Assembly (NCBI GenBank): GCA_021372185.1
Contig: JAJFUY010000344.1
Span: 1-6,660 of the forward strand
Direction: 5' to 3'
Length of the DNA stretch: 6,660 nucleotides
Source of the DNA: Chlamydiales bacterium
Lineage (GTDB): Bacteria; Chlamydiota; Chlamydiia; Chlamydiales; FEN-1388
A program made the translations under genes and the position numbers. Positions 6,509 to 6,660 of the stretch are shown here, piece after piece. A model generated the notes under the pieces. The model saw only the letters and a program-made list of their open reading frames with translations. It was not told the origin of the DNA and searched no databases. Position 1 is the first letter of the stretch. The number at the start of each line of letters is the position of its first letter.

Positions 6509-6660
6509 TCATTTTAAAAATGATGGCCAGAGATGGCCAATTCCAAACGTCAGGCTTCCTCCTAAAAATGCCGTAACATTCACGCAAATAAATAGCAGAA
6601 AAAGGCAAAGATAATACGCTACTTTTGTCTCAGAAAATTCCCTGAACATTGTTGTAGTTA
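6509..6660 (-). CDS. Small or C-terminal membrane protein frame upstream of the copper ATPase
   Basis: A minus-strand frame ends with TGA at 6511-6509 and is open to the window edge. An internal ATG at 6649 would give 46 residues, but no Shine-Dalgarno sequence precedes it and the frame continues as Thr codons, so this may be the C-terminus of a longer protein. It encodes one strong membrane segment (YYLCLFLLFICVNVTAFL) followed by GGSLTFGIGHLW and a basic end. The same orientation and a gap of about 70 bp place it next to the copper pump, so a metal-related membrane role is possible but not shown. It is not recognisable from this length. Confidence 0.45.
   Translation of the reverse strand, partial: TTTMFREFSETKVAYYLCLFLLFICVNVTAFLGGSLTFGIGHLWPSFLK
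6516..6539 (-). terminator. Candidate intrinsic terminator overlapping the end of the upstream frame
   Basis: On the minus strand TGGCCA-TCTC-TGGCCA forms a 6-bp stem with a 4-base loop (6539-6524), followed after three bases by five Ts (6520-6516). The stem lies in the last codons of the upstream membrane frame, before its stop. It would separate that transcript from the ATPase gene. The stem is short, so termination may be partial. The same bases form a direct repeat GATGGCCA (6522-6529 and 6532-6539). Confidence 0.4.

Overview
The window holds five protein genes and one partial reading frame, at roughly 40% G+C, with no mobile-element or RNA gene that I can name. Three things suggest an intracellular, amoeba- or protist-associated bacterium: lineage-specific proteins without obvious housekeeping relatives, secreted kinase-like repeats, and a YHS-type copper ATPase. 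Dependentiae (TM6/Babeliae) or an environmental chlamydia would fit. This is inference, because no marker gene is present.

Left part (1-1601): two genes for exported proteins diverge from a shared ~85-bp spacer. The minus-strand gene (181 leftwards, cut by the window edge) starts with a clear signal peptide. The plus-strand gene (267-1601) encodes a signal peptide followed by two tandem copies of a ~200-residue module. Each copy keeps protein-kinase-like spacing: a Lys in the N-lobe, a hinge-like segment, D-x4-N, then Asp 13 residues after the Asn. The spacer holds TTGACA and TATACT boxes and a 12-bp direct repeat just upstream of the -35.

Middle part (1602-3961): an extended -10 promoter drives a two-gene unit. 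The first gene (596 aa) has an amphipathic N-terminal region, a central segment that could be a papain-like fold, and a C-terminal segment with SKHA / SGE / DSGTY motifs like a eukaryote-type domain I recall. The second (169 aa) starts one base after the stop of the first, with its ribosome site inside it, and has a similar N-terminal hydrophobic layout. I could assign no established function to either.

The convergent gap (3962-4135) is a locally G+C-rich, hairpin-rich stretch without a reading frame and with no U-tract terminator. It could be a repeat element, a structured RNA or just a transcription end.

Right part (4136-6660): the minus strand carries a complete copper-exporting P1B-1 ATPase with YHS and heavy-metal-binding domains instead of the usual HMA domain. 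Upstream of it is the end of a small or larger membrane protein frame. Its last codons overlap a hairpin plus T run that could act as a terminator, so the ATPase probably has its own promoter in the A+T-rich leader. The copper pump probably helps survival in a host vacuole. The other genes look like envelope or host-interaction factors.
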